Source: a bacterium (lineage in GTDB: Bacteria > Desulfobacterota > Binatia > Binatales > Binataceae). Taken from it: a stretch of DNA of 64,000 nt. The notes beneath the pieces were generated by a model. The model saw only the letters and a list, made by a program, of their open reading frames with translations. It was not told the DNA's origin and searched no databases. Below, one piece after another: positions 47,540 to 56,669 of the stretch (within the stretch, counting starts at the first letter, position 1; the number at the start of each line of letters is the position of its first letter). The stretch covers positions 1-64,000 of the forward strand of contig JADBKU010000021.1 in the NCBI GenBank assembly GCA_014896235.1, read 5' to 3'. The position numbers and the translations under genes were made by a program.

Positions 47540-48493
47540 TCAGGCGGGATTGCGCTTGCGGCGGCGTGGCCGGCGTTTCGTTTTCGCGCCCGCCGCGGCC
47601 TCGCCGTCGGCCAGCGGAACCAGCCGGAAACGCGAAATTTCCGGACGGCAGTTGATTCTGATGCGAACCCAAAACGTTCCCAGGCCGCGATTGGTGTAAA
47701 TATAGAAATCGCCGTAGCGATTCAGTCCCGCGTAATATTCCTTGCCGATGCGCAATACCGATCTGATCAGCGAGCCGTAAAACGGAATCCGCACCACGCC
47801 GCCGTGCGTATGCCCCGACAGCATCACGCCCGGCCCCAGATGGCGCGCGTAGAGGGCGGTGTCGGGATTGTGCGCCAGCACGATCGTGCAATCCTCCGGC
47901 CGCACGCCCGCGAACGCGCGCGACGGCTCCGCCCGCCGCGACCATAAATCGTCGATTCCGACGATCACGACCTCTTCGCCGCGGATCGCGACGCGTTCGT
48001 TCGCGTTCGCCAGCACGTGCGCGCCCGCGTTCCTGAGCGCCTGCGCGATCGTGCCGAACGACGACCAGTGGTCGTGATTTCCGGCGATCGCGAAAACGCC
48101 CGCCTTCGGCGCAAGACCGGCCAGCGCCCGCTCGAATTCGCCGAGATAGCGCCGCATCGTGTCCGGCCCCGAAAAATAGTCGCCGGTCAGAAAAACGAAA
48201 TCGGGCGATTCCCGATTGATCATGCGCACCGCGTTCTGCAGGCGCGCGAGGTCCTCGTCCCGATCCACGTGGAAATCGCTGATCTGGCACGCCACGGTTC
48301 CGTCCAGCGCGGCGGCCAGCCGCCGCACCGGCAAATCCACGCGCACGACTTCGACCGCGTCGATCGTCCGCCGCCACATCCGATGCAGCGGGCGCAGCGG
48401 TATCGGCGGTTTGCGCGGACCGTCCTGACGGCGGCGCGTCCGCGGCTTTTCCTCGGGCGAGGCGGAAATTTTCAAACCAGCCGTGGTGGCCAT
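47540..48493 (-). CDS. Calcineurin-like metallophosphoesterase
   Basis: A 317-residue binuclear metallophosphoesterase. Motifs in order: ISDFHVDRD (D-x-H), FLTGDYF (GD), AIAGNHDHWSS (GNHD), IVLAHNPD (HxxD) and LSGHTHGGVV (GHTH). YkuE-type enzymes of this layout hydrolyse nucleotide or lipid diphosphates near the membrane. The N-terminus (1-60) is basic and the C-terminus is a Lys/Arg-rich tail, giving a strongly cationic protein, possibly for nucleic-acid or membrane contact. Start ATG at 48493; the gene is 12 bases after the HAD gene. Confidence 0.9.
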   Translation of the reverse strand: MATTAGLKISASPEEKPRTRRRQDGPRKPPIPLRPLHRMWRRTIDAVEVVRVDLPVRRLAAALDGTVACQISDFHVDRDEDLARLQNAVRMINRESPDFVFLTGDYFSGPDTMRRYLGEFERALAGLAPKAGVFAIAGNHDHWSSFGTIAQALRNAGAHVLANANERVAIRGEEVVIVGIDDLWSRRAEPSRAFAGVRPEDCTIVLAHNPDTALYARHLGPGVMLSGHTHGGVVRIPFYGSLIRSVLRIGKEYYAGLNRYGDFYIYTNRGLGTFWVRIRINCRPEISRFRLVPLADGEAAAGAKTKRRPRRRKRNPA

Positions 48494-48505
48494 CGGCCTC
48501 TCAGT

Positions 48506-49213
48506 CTAGAACACGCGCCGCAATTCGTGAAACCCGTTTAATGCGATAAACCGCTCATGCGTTTCGTCAAGCGGTTCGCGCTCAAGCTCCCACGTATGCG
48601 GATACGGAATAAAAACCGCGCCCAGTCCCGCCCGCAGCGCCGGATTGATGTCGGATCGCGGGCTGTTGCCGATCATGAAGGTGCGTGCCGGGTCGAGTTC
48701 AGCCTGCGCCACCAGCAGCCGGTAGGCCGCCGGATCTTTTTCGCGCGGCACGCCGACCCGGTTGAAGAAATGCCGCAGGCCCGACCGTTCGAGCTTGCGC
48801 AGTTGTTCGTCGGGATTGCCCTTGGTGAAGAGTATCAGCCGATGGCGTCGCGCGAGTTCCGCCAGCGTCTCGGGCACGGCCGGCAACGGCGCGCAATAGC
48901 GATCGATCAGCCGCGCGCCGATCTCTTCGGTCCGCGCGCGCATCCGATGCCGCCGCTCGTCCGGCGTCAATTCGTGGGCCACGCGATGCAGCGCGGCGAC
49001 GTAGGCGCCGCGGCCGTAACCGTGCGTTTCGATTATCTCCAGCTCGTGGCGGCGCAGCGACGCTTCAATTTCGTGGCGATGGCGCGCCGCCTCCCGCTCC
49101 AGCTCGGCGATAAACTCGGCCTCGGCTTCGAGGAAATGGACGTTCGATTCCCACAGCGTGTCATCGGCGTCGAAAATCAGGTTCAATCCGCCGCCCGCGC
49201 CACGTACGTCCAT
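48506..49213 (-). CDS. HAD-superfamily hydrolase
   Basis: A 235-residue HAD phosphatase: motif I LIFDADDTLWES (DxDxT), motif II LILFTKGNPDEQ (T/S), motif III K in PREKDPAAY, motif IV MIGNSPRSDINPALRAGLGA (GNSxxxDI). The cap is the helical insertion after motif I (about 30-95). The core includes SGLRHFFNRVGVPREKD. Likely a small-molecule phosphatase; the substrate is unknown. It lies between the ABC ATPase and the phosphoesterase in the minus-strand block. Confidence 0.9.
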   Translation of the reverse strand: MDVRGAGGGLNLIFDADDTLWESNVHFLEAEAEFIAELEREAARHRHEIEASLRRHELEIIETHGYGRGAYVAALHRVAHELTPDERRHRMRARTEEIGARLIDRYCAPLPAVPETLAELARRHRLILFTKGNPDEQLRKLERSGLRHFFNRVGVPREKDPAAYRLLVAQAELDPARTFMIGNSPRSDINPALRAGLGAVFIPYPHTWELEREPLDETHERFIALNGFHELRRVF

Positions 49214-49257
49214 GCGATCAGATTAAGCGCCGCCAGGCTCCGGCGCAATTTCCCCCT

Positions 49258-50139
49258 TCAGGCCGTGGCGCGCCGGCGTGCAGAGTCGATCGGCAAGATC
49301 GCGAGCGCGCCGGTGGCTGGATTCCGCCCGACGTACACTTCGGTGTCGTAAACCGCCCTCAGCCGCTCAGCCGTCAGCGCCTCTTCAGGACGGCCGTAGC
49401 CTGCGGCTTCGCCATTTTTCATCAGCAGTACGCGGTCGGCGTAGAGCGCGGCGGCGTTCAGATCATGCATCGTCGCCGCGACCGCGATCCGTTCCCGCTC
49501 GGCCAGTTCGCGAAAACGGCCGAAAATTTCCGCGACGTGCCGCATATCCAGAAACGCCGACGGCTCGTCGAGCAGCGCGATTTCGGGCCGTTGCGCCAGC
49601 GCCCGCGCCAGAAACACCCGCTTGCGCTCGCCGCCTGAAAGCTCCTGGATCGCCCGGCCCGCCAGCGGCGCGAGATCGAAGTGATCGAGTGCGTCGCGCG
49701 CGATCGCCAAGTCCCGCGCGGATTCGAAGCGCCACGCCCCCAGATGCGGCGCGCGGCCCATCAGCACCACCTCCATCACCGTGAACCGGAACGCGATCGG
49801 ATTTTCCTGCGCGACCGTCGCCATCCGCCGCGCGATCGCGCGCCGGTCGTAAGCCGCGAGCGGCCGTCCCGCCATCTCGACCGTTCCGCTCCACGGCGTG
49901 AGCGCGCCGCTCAAGACCCGCAGCAGCGTCGATTTTCCTGCGCCGTTCGGGCCGACGATCGCGAGCAGCTCGCCCCGCCGCACGTCGATCGAAACTTCGC
50001 GCACGGCGGCGCGCCCGCCGTAACCGGCCGTAACCTTGACCGCGCGCAGCGCGACCTCGCCCGGCGCGGCGAGACACTCGGACGCCGCGGCGCGGATCTC
50101 GTTGGCGTCGTCGGACGCGCGGGTCGTTTCGTCGGCCAT
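49258..50139 (-). CDS. btuD: ABC transporter ATPase, BtuD/FecE-like
   Basis: A 293-residue ATPase: Walker A VGPNGAGKSTLLRVLSG, Q-loop ATVAQENPIAF, signature LSGGERKRVFLARALAQ, Walker B IALLDEPSAFLD, H-switch ATMHDLNAAALYAD. The family is the iron/corrinoid/siderophore group. A start codon of the longer frame lies within the upstream gene; the ATG at 50139, one base after the permease stop, is better. The first ~30 residues are extra and the end carries a short tail with VGRNPATGALAILP. With the neighbouring permease and binding lipoprotein it forms a vitamin B12/cobamide importer candidate. Confidence 0.88.
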   Translation of the reverse strand: MADETTRASDDANEIRAAASECLAAPGEVALRAVKVTAGYGGRAAVREVSIDVRRGELLAIVGPNGAGKSTLLRVLSGALTPWSGTVEMAGRPLAAYDRRAIARRMATVAQENPIAFRFTVMEVVLMGRAPHLGAWRFESARDLAIARDALDHFDLAPLAGRAIQELSGGERKRVFLARALAQRPEIALLDEPSAFLDMRHVAEIFGRFRELAERERIAVAATMHDLNAAALYADRVLLMKNGEAAGYGRPEEALTAERLRAVYDTEVYVGRNPATGALAILPIDSARRRATA

Positions 50140-50140
50140 T

Positions 50141-51241
50141 TCAGAGTCCGACGGCGCGCCGGCCCTCATGGCGCAGCACGTAGATGAAGAAAGGGCCGCC
50201 GCACAGCGCGGTGATCGCCCCGACCGGAAGCTCCGCAGGCGCGATCGCGATCCGCGCGATCAGATCCGCCGCCACCGTGAACGCCGCGCCGCCGAGCAGC
50301 GTCGCGGGCAGCAGCAGGCGATGGTCCGGCCCGAGGATCGAGCGCAGCACATGCGGCACGATCAGGCCGACGAAGGTGATAATTCCGCTGACCGACACGG
50401 CCGCGCCGATCATCACCGACGTCACGACAAATACGGTCCGCCGCAGCGGATCGACTTCCACCCCCAGATGCGTCGCCTCCTCGTCGCCGAGGCTCAGCAG
50501 GTTCAGGTCGCGCGCCCGGCCCATCAGGATTGCGCTGCCGCCCAATCCCAGCGCGGCCACGATCGCGACTTCGCGCCACGTCGGCGCCTCGAAACTGCCC
50601 ATCAGCCAGAACAGGATGCTGTGCGTGAAATAGAAATTCACCACGCTGTTGATCAGCATGATCGCCGCGCCCCAGAAGGCGTTGAAGATCACGCCGACCA
50701 GCAGCAGCGTGAGCGGTTCCAGCCGCCCGTCCACCTGCGCCAGCCGATAGACCGCGAGCGTGGAACACAGCGCGGCGCCGAAGGCGGCGGCGGGCACGAT
50801 CGCGTCCACGCTGGCGAAGCGCGAAAAGAGGATCATCGCGAGCACCGCGCCGAAGGCGCCCCCGCCCGAGATGCCGAGAATTCCGCCCTCGGCGAGCGGA
50901 TTGCGCACCAGCGCCTGCAACGCCGCGCCAACCACGGCCAGAGCCGCGCCGACCGCCGCGCCCATCATCACCCGCGGCATCCGCACGCCCATCAGGATCG
51001 CCCGGTCCGGACTCGCCGCATCGCGCATCGCCGTAAACAGGTTCAGATGCGCGCTGCCGCAGGCCAGCGCCACGAGCATCGTTGCGGCCAGTATCGCGCC
51101 GAGGATCGCGAGCGCGGCAGCGACGCGAGCGGGCGTCAGATAATCGCGCGCGCCCGGCTCCATCGCTTCAGTGGCGGCCGAGACGCGGGATTCGTCCGCG
51201 CCTTTCGACGGAGGGGTTTGCTGCGGAGCCGCGCCGCTCAA
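50141..51241 (-). CDS. btuC: FecCD-type permease, BtuC-like
   Basis: A 366-residue membrane permease with about ten helices: LGAILAATMLVALACG, then VRMPRVMMGAAVGAALAVVG with the ATPase-facing RxPR start, GILGISGGGAFGAVLAMI, WLMGSFE, GVEVDPLRRTVFVVTSVMIG and GIITFVGLIVPHVLRSILGP (the coupling region), ending ITALCGGPFFIYVLRHEGRR. Substrate is inferred as corrinoid. The start overlaps the stop of the binding protein gene (ATGA); it is one base before the ATPase start, so all three are coupled. Confidence 0.9.
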   Translation of the reverse strand: MSGAAPQQTPPSKGADESRVSAATEAMEPGARDYLTPARVAAALAILGAILAATMLVALACGSAHLNLFTAMRDAASPDRAILMGVRMPRVMMGAAVGAALAVVGAALQALVRNPLAEGGILGISGGGAFGAVLAMILFSRFASVDAIVPAAAFGAALCSTLAVYRLAQVDGRLEPLTLLLVGVIFNAFWGAAIMLINSVVNFYFTHSILFWLMGSFEAPTWREVAIVAALGLGGSAILMGRARDLNLLSLGDEEATHLGVEVDPLRRTVFVVTSVMIGAAVSVSGIITFVGLIVPHVLRSILGPDHRLLLPATLLGGAAFTVAADLIARIAIAPAELPVGAITALCGGPFFIYVLRHEGRRAVGL

Positions 51242-52200
51242 TTTTTCGTCTCCATCCGCGCCGGTACGGACTTGGACTTTTGCGCGATTGCCGCCGTGGT
51301 CGCGACGGCGCGGAACGCCTCGGGATGGATGCGTTCGGCGATCAGCAATAGCGACTCGGCGACGCGCGGTCCCGGATGGAGCGTAGGATCGTCGGGATAG
51401 CCGTAAATCCGACCGTCGCGCACCGCGGGGATTTCCGGATAGCGGCTCCAGAAACCGGATTTCGCACTTGCGTCCGTGCCCATCTGACCGTCGAGAATCA
51501 CCTGCGGACGGGCCGCGATAATATATTCAAGGCTGAGCCGCGGCCAGCTTTGCGAATTGACATCGGCGATATTGGTTCCGTGCGCCAGCGTAATCAGTTG
51601 GTCCAGATATGTGCCGCGCCCCACCGCGACCATCGGCTGGTGCCCCACGACCATCAGCACGCGCCGATTCGGCGCGTTACGGAGCGTGGTTTCGATCGCG
51701 GCGAATCGCGACTGAATTTTCCGAACGACCGCGTCCGCCGCCGCTGTCCGCCCAACCGCCGCGCCGATCCGCACGATGCTGTCGCGAATCCCCGCGAGCG
51801 TATCGTCATTGACCATCAGCACTCCAAATCCCATCGCGTCGAGCGCGCGAACCTCGTGCACGTCGGCGGCGGTGCTCAGCCCGATCACCATCGTCGGCCG
51901 CAGCGCGGCGATCACTTCAAGGTTCGGCGTGAGGAAGGTTCCGACCTTCGGCAGACGGGCGGCCGCCGGCGGAAAATCGCAATACTCCGAGACGCCGACG
52001 ACATCCTCGCCAGCGCCAATCGCAAACAGCGTTTCTGTTACGGACGGCGCCAGCGCGACAACTCGCATTCTGAAAGATTTTTCAGTCGGTTGAATATTGG
52101 CGTTTTCGGGCCGGTTTTGGCATCCGATGGCGCCTGCGGACATCACGAGCGCGATTGCCGCCAGGATTGTCGCCGCGCATCGATTAGCCCACAATCCCAC
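51238..52200 (-). CDS. btuF: Corrinoid-binding lipoprotein, BtuF-like
   Basis: A 320-residue ABC solute-binding protein of the helical-backbone metal receptor family. Lipoprotein signal: WANRCAATILAAIALVMSAG ending in lipobox AIGC (C27), then QNRPEN. The ligand fold: RVVALAPSVTETLFAIGAGE, VVGVSEYCDFPPAAARLPKV, NLEVIAALRPTMVIG, the C-lobe WPRLSLEYIIAARPQVILDG, and AVRDGRIYGYPDD. The stretch SEYCDFPP is typical of corrinoid-binding proteins. The start is GTG at 52200. Expected outer-membrane TonB receptor and a cobalamin riboswitch are not seen; only 102 bases separate it from the divergent EtfBA gene. Confidence 0.87.
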   Translation of the reverse strand: MGLWANRCAATILAAIALVMSAGAIGCQNRPENANIQPTEKSFRMRVVALAPSVTETLFAIGAGEDVVGVSEYCDFPPAAARLPKVGTFLTPNLEVIAALRPTMVIGLSTAADVHEVRALDAMGFGVLMVNDDTLAGIRDSIVRIGAAVGRTAAADAVVRKIQSRFAAIETTLRNAPNRRVLMVVGHQPMVAVGRGTYLDQLITLAHGTNIADVNSQSWPRLSLEYIIAARPQVILDGQMGTDASAKSGFWSRYPEIPAVRDGRIYGYPDDPTLHPGPRVAESLLLIAERIHPEAFRAVATTAAIAQKSKSVPARMETKN

Positions 52201-52302
52201 ATGTCGAAACTATCGGATCGGCGCCCGATGCTTAAGCGTGCGCGCCCGCGCCCATCACGATTTGCATCGGCGCGCCCGCTCGATTAGCTTGCGACCCGCG
52301 AG

Positions 52303-54138
52303 GTGGTTCCGTTGCGCAAAATCGCCGTTTGTCTCAAGCAGATTCCGTTGATCGAAGACGCCAATTTCGACCCGGAGACGCGCACTATCCGCCGCGACGG
52401 CGTCAACGTAATCAGCGCCTATGATTTGCGCGCGATCGCGCAGGCGGTCGAGCTGAAAAACCGCTTCGGCGCCGAGACCTGCGCGGTCACGATGGGCCCG
52501 CCGCAAGCGCGCGAAGCGTTGACCGACGCGCTCGGGATGGGCCTCGATCGCGCGGTCCATCTGCAGGACCGGGCTTTCGCCGGAGCGGACACGCTGGCGA
52601 CCGCGCGGGCGTTGGCGCTCTGGCTCAAACGCGAAAATTTCGATCTGATCCTGATGGGCAAATATTCGCTCGACGCCGAGACCGGACAGGTCGGTCCCGA
52701 AGTCGCGGAAATGCTCGGAATCGCGCAGATAACCGGCGTCCGCAAGCTTGAAATCGAGGGCGATTCGATCCGCGCCGAGCGCGAGAGCGACGAGGGCCAC
52801 GACGTCGTCGAATGCCGGATGCCGGCGCTGCTGACCTGCGCCGAACGGCTGATAAATCCGCTCAAAATCGACCCCGCGACGCGCGAGGCGGCGCAATCCC
52901 GCGCGATCGAAACGGTCACGGCTGCGGACCTCGGCGCCGCGCTCGATCAGTTCGGGCTTAAAGGCTCGCCCACCTGGGTGCAGGAAGTTCGCGCGCAACC
53001 GTCGCCGAAGGTCGAATGCCGGATGATCGACGCAAGCGATCCGGAGCGCGCCGCCGAAGAAGTCGTGGCCGCCCTCGATAGCGCTGGCGCGCTCAAGCCA
53101 CGCGAACGCCGCCGCCGTCCGATCGGCGCCGCAATCCGCAAATCGACGCCCGGCCGCGACCTCTGGGTCGCCGTCGAGCATGACCTGTCGGGCCAGATCA
53201 CGCTCGGCAGCCTCGAACTGTTGTCGGCGGCCGATCGCCTGGCTGGCGCGCTGGGCGGCGCGGTTTTCGCGATCGGCGCGGGCGAGGCCGACGGCCGCCA
53301 CGCCGGACTGCTCGCCAGCTACGGCGCGGACCGGCTGATTCTGCTTGACGGTCCCGCGTTTGCGAATTATTCGCCGGACGTGTATGCCGCCGCCTTCGCA
53401 CGATTGATCGCGGAACGGAAGCCGTGGGGCTTGCTGCTATGCGCGAGCGAGCGCGGGCGCGATTGGGGACCGCGTTTGGCGGCGCGGGCCGGGCTTGGAC
53501 TGACGGGTGACGCGATCGGCCTCGAACTCGACGCGGAGCATCGCTTAATTGCGCTGAAGCCGGCTTTTGGCGGCAATATCGTGGCGCCGATCCTCTCGCG
53601 GACGTTCCCCCAGATGGCCACCGTGCGCCAGGGCGTGCTCGAACTGGCCGAGCCGAATCCGAATCGCAAGGCCGAAATCGAACGTATCAATTTTGAGCTT
53701 GGCCAGCCTTTGTCGCGCCTGGTCAGCTCCAATTCGAGCATCGATCATTCGCTGCCGCCGCTCGACGGCGCCGAAGTCGTGGTCGGAATCGGGATGGGCG
53801 TCGGCGGGCCGGAAGGCGTCGAAGTGGTCAAGGGCTTCGCCCGGACGATCGGCGCCGCATTGTGCGCGACCCGGCGCGTGACCGACAAGGGATGGGTCCC
53901 GCGGCAGTTGCAGGTGGGGCTGACCGGCAAGGCGATCGAGCCGCGGCTCTATTTTTCGATCGGCATCCGCGGCGTCGCCAATCATACAGTGGGAATCAAG
54001 CGAGCGGAGACGGTGGTTGCGATCAATTCCGATCCCGACGCGATTATTTTCGAGCGCGCGAATTTCGGCTTGGTCGGCGATTGGAAGCCGCTTACGCTCG
54101 CGCTCGACGCGGCGTTCCGCCGCCGCCTCTCGCGCTAA
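52303..54138 (+). CDS. EtfB-EtfA single-chain electron transfer flavoprotein
   Basis: A 611-residue fusion of the two ETF subunits in order beta (about 1-255) then alpha (about 285-611). The beta part has RKIAVCLKQIPLIEDANFDP, VNVISAYDLRAIAQAVELKN, ILMGKYSLDAETGQVGPEVA and RMPALLTCAERLINPLKI. The alpha FAD part has VVVGIGMGVGGPEGVEVVKG, TRRVTDKGWVPRQLQVGLTG (Leu where EtfA has Gln), FSIGIRGVANHTVGIKRAET, and INSDPDAIIFERANFGLVGD. The AMP-loop motif DAETGQVGPE resembles FixA-like/bifurcating ETFs and differs from DDDSNQIGQ of the EtfB at 21.6 kb. Start is GTG, or the TTG at 52312 with AGGTGG just upstream. Divergent from the corrinoid importer. Its dehydrogenase partners are unknown. Confidence 0.9.
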   Translation: MVPLRKIAVCLKQIPLIEDANFDPETRTIRRDGVNVISAYDLRAIAQAVELKNRFGAETCAVTMGPPQAREALTDALGMGLDRAVHLQDRAFAGADTLATARALALWLKRENFDLILMGKYSLDAETGQVGPEVAEMLGIAQITGVRKLEIEGDSIRAERESDEGHDVVECRMPALLTCAERLINPLKIDPATREAAQSRAIETVTAADLGAALDQFGLKGSPTWVQEVRAQPSPKVECRMIDASDPERAAEEVVAALDSAGALKPRERRRRPIGAAIRKSTPGRDLWVAVEHDLSGQITLGSLELLSAADRLAGALGGAVFAIGAGEADGRHAGLLASYGADRLILLDGPAFANYSPDVYAAAFARLIAERKPWGLLLCASERGRDWGPRLAARAGLGLTGDAIGLELDAEHRLIALKPAFGGNIVAPILSRTFPQMATVRQGVLELAEPNPNRKAEIERINFELGQPLSRLVSSNSSIDHSLPPLDGAEVVVGIGMGVGGPEGVEVVKGFARTIGAALCATRRVTDKGWVPRQLQVGLTGKAIEPRLYFSIGIRGVANHTVGIKRAETVVAINSDPDAIIFERANFGLVGDWKPLTLALDAAFRRRLSR

Positions 54139-54209
54139 CGCATGCGTCAGCCATCGAGCGCCAGTCTCAGCTTAAGGCGAATTCGACAATTCGACGCTCG
54201 GATGCGCCG

Positions 54210-55490
54210 TCAGGGCGGGAAGCGGTCCGCAGTCCACGCGGTCAGCACGCGCATCAGGCGTGGACGCGGATCGCCAAGGTCTTTGCGGAGGCCGCCGGCG
54301 CGCATGAAATGGTCCGCGCCCGCGATAAATTCGATTCGTTTGTCCGCCGCTCCCGAAAGCTCGAACTCCCGTTTGACGTCGCTGACGAAGATGTCCTGAT
54401 CGGCCGCCGCGCCGACCACCAGCGTCGGAACGGTCACGAGCGGCAGGTTCCGTTCGAGACGCGCGCAGGAGCTAAGGCCCGACCAGGTCGAAAGCCATGC
54501 CTCCGGCGTCATGATCCGGCCAAGGCCGAAAGCGTGATAGTTCGCGACGTCGGGCCGGGCCGAGATGATCGATCCGACGACCCGCTCCGACGGATCAAGC
54601 GATAGGTCGGTATAGTTCGGATTAGCCTGCGTTCGATAAACGGTCATGTAGTGCGGCGCCATCGAACGGCGCGCCACGAACGTGCGCATCGCGGCGGGCC
54701 AATCGGCGTAGTCCGGCGCGCGCATCGCCATTCGCGCCATCGCGGTCTCTTCGACGTGACGGCGCGCGATCGCGTCGATTCGCGCGACCCGTGCGCGTTG
54801 CGCGGCGCGGTAACGTTCCAACCAATCGGGCGCATATTTTGACGCCTCGGGCGGTTTGCGGAAGCCGTTGCGCTCGTCATACATGTCGAGCGCCGGATCG
54901 GTGGCGAACGGATCGTTTTCATCGACCACCGCCGCATCGAGCGAACCCATCAGTACAATTCCTTGTCCCGGATGGGCCGCGAGGAGAATGAAGCCGTCCG
55001 CGGGCGGCATCGCGAACCGATTCAGATCGGGCGGGCCGCCGCCCGGCGGGGCCGCGACGCGCGATCCGGCCGGCTTGCGCGCCTCGGCGTCGTAGTAGGC
55101 GAAGAGCGAGCCGCCGCCCGAATTGCCGAGCATCACGATTCGCGCGAACCCGCACTCTTCGCGCAGATAGCGGATACCCGCCGCCAGATCGAGCAGCAGG
55201 TTCTCATGCAGCATGGTCGAGTCGTTGTTGAGATAGCGGGTGTTCAGCGCGAAGGCGGCGAAGCCGGCTTCGACCCAGTAGGGGATCGAATAATGCTGGG
55301 CGAAATCGACCCGCGGATGCGCCATGATCACGACCGTGCGCGGCCGGCCCGCGGGCGGGTCGTAGAGCAGGCCGCGCGCTTTGCCGCCGTCCTCGGCATA
55401 AAGCTGCACGACCGTCTGGCGGACGCGTGGGTCGATCTCGCCGAAATCGACCGGATAGCGCGTCTGATAGTCGGATGGCGCCTGGGGCAT
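54210..55490 (-). CDS. Alpha/beta hydrolase family protein
   Basis: A 426-residue hydrolase with the nucleophile elbow MLGNSGGGSLFAYYD (GNSGG, Ser), an oxyanion-region VVIMAHPRVDF, and C-terminal GADHFM with a likely catalytic His, and VVGAAADQDIFVSDV carrying the acid. Long insertions (150-350) form a cap. The ATG at 55490 has GGGAGG 9 bases upstream; the longer frame is not needed. Probably an esterase or lactonase acting in the cytoplasm; substrate unknown. Confidence 0.82.
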   Translation of the reverse strand: MPQAPSDYQTRYPVDFGEIDPRVRQTVVQLYAEDGGKARGLLYDPPAGRPRTVVIMAHPRVDFAQHYSIPYWVEAGFAAFALNTRYLNNDSTMLHENLLLDLAAGIRYLREECGFARIVMLGNSGGGSLFAYYDAEARKPAGSRVAAPPGGGPPDLNRFAMPPADGFILLAAHPGQGIVLMGSLDAAVVDENDPFATDPALDMYDERNGFRKPPEASKYAPDWLERYRAAQRARVARIDAIARRHVEETAMARMAMRAPDYADWPAAMRTFVARRSMAPHYMTVYRTQANPNYTDLSLDPSERVVGSIISARPDVANYHAFGLGRIMTPEAWLSTWSGLSSCARLERNLPLVTVPTLVVGAAADQDIFVSDVKREFELSGAADKRIEFIAGADHFMRAGGLRKDLGDPRPRLMRVLTAWTADRFPP

Positions 55491-55603
55491 CGCCGTACAC
55501 CTCCCGTGACCGGCTTTGCATAGCACGAAGGGGCGCCGAGGGGTCAGCGGGACTTACCTGTGCGGTTCGGATATGCCAACCTTTGAGTTTTGGAGTTGCG
55601 AAT

Positions 55604-56650
55604 TTGAAAAGCGGCATAATCGGCGCGCGCGGCGCCGGCAAATCCACCGTATTCCATGCCTTGACCGGGCTTGCGCCTATCGCTGGCGGCGGCGACGCGA
55701 AAAATCGCGGCCGGCCCGGCAATCTCAAGGTGGCGGACCCGCGGCTGGATTTTCTCGAAGCTACCTACGGTTCAAAAAAGAAAATTCCGGTCGAACTGAC
55801 GGTCGTGGATTTTGCGCCGAATCCGCGCGAGCAAAAAGAGGGCGCTGCGCTCGATCCGAGCCTGTTGCCGCTGATTCGCGATCTCGACGCGCTGCTGATC
55901 GTCATTCCCGAATTCTCCGGCCGCGAGACGCCGCTGATCCCCGCGGTCGAAAGCATCGAGGGCGAGCTGGTGTTCGCCGATTACGATCAGGCCGAACGCC
56001 GCCTTGAACGATTAAAGAAAGAAAAGGGCAACGTAGATTTCGAACGCGCCGCGCTGGAGCGATGCGTCAAATGGCTGGAAGAGGGCAAGCCGCTCCGTAC
56101 GATGGAGATGACCGCGCAGGAGCTGCAAACCTTTTCAAGTTTTGGCTTTCTTTCGCGCAAGCCGGCCTTGATTGTCGTGAATTGCGACGCCGACGCCGCG
56201 ACCGCCGCATTGAGCGACGCGGAGCATCAGGCGCTGGTCGCGCGCGGACTCGAAGTGTTCCGGCTGGCGGCGGCGTTCGAGGCCGAGCTGTGGGAACTCG
56301 ATGACGCGGGTCAGGCGGAGTTGCTGCGCGACGCGGGCCTCGATCGTCCGGCGCGCGAGCGGCTGATCGCCGCCCTGTTTCATCATCTGGGATTGCTGAC
56401 TTTCTACACCGCCGGCGAGCCGGAGGCGCACGCATGGTCGCTCAGGCGCGGCGCGACGGCGCTGGAGGCGGCCGCGCGCATCCATAGCGATATCGCGCGC
56501 GGGTTTATACGGGCGGAAGTGGTCAGCTACGAGGATTTCGCCGAATTGCGTTCGGACGCCAGGGTGCGCGAGGCGGGCAAGCTCAGGTTGGAGGGTCGCG
56601 ATTACGTGATGCGCGACGGCGACATCATCCATATCCGGTTCAAGGTCTGA
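55604..56650 (+). CDS. YchF/Obg-like ATPase-family protein (divergent)
   Basis: A 348-residue P-loop protein of the YchF group. Walker A is GARGAGKST (residues 7-15; canonical YchF GLPNVGKST), then GNLKVADPRLDFLEATYGSK, VELTVVDFAPNP (DxxG becomes DFAP). The NMxE specificity motif is replaced by VVNCDAD. The coiled-coil (about 115-160) and C-terminal TGS-like end WSLRRGATALEAAARIHSDI with DIIHIRFKV follow. So an Obg-like protein with weakened nucleotide-specificity motifs. Start: TTG with GGAG 9 bases upstream, since no ATG lies in frame nearby. Canonical ychF may be elsewhere. Confidence 0.78.
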   Translation: MKSGIIGARGAGKSTVFHALTGLAPIAGGGDAKNRGRPGNLKVADPRLDFLEATYGSKKKIPVELTVVDFAPNPREQKEGAALDPSLLPLIRDLDALLIVIPEFSGRETPLIPAVESIEGELVFADYDQAERRLERLKKEKGNVDFERAALERCVKWLEEGKPLRTMEMTAQELQTFSSFGFLSRKPALIVVNCDADAATAALSDAEHQALVARGLEVFRLAAAFEAELWELDDAGQAELLRDAGLDRPARERLIAALFHHLGLLTFYTAGEPEAHAWSLRRGATALEAAARIHSDIARGFIRAEVVSYEDFAELRSDARVREAGKLRLEGRDYVMRDGDIIHIRFKV

Positions 56651-56669
56651 CAACGCGGCTCCCGCGGCG

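Noticed and set aside
50036-51400. A 454-codon plus-strand frame across the importer genes
   Set aside because: His/Arg/Asp-rich antisense shadow; the minus strand is the coupled btuFCD-like operon.
52201-52302. Cobalamin riboswitch upstream of the corrinoid importer
   Set aside because: The space is about 100 bases, too short, and no B12-box-like sequence was seen.
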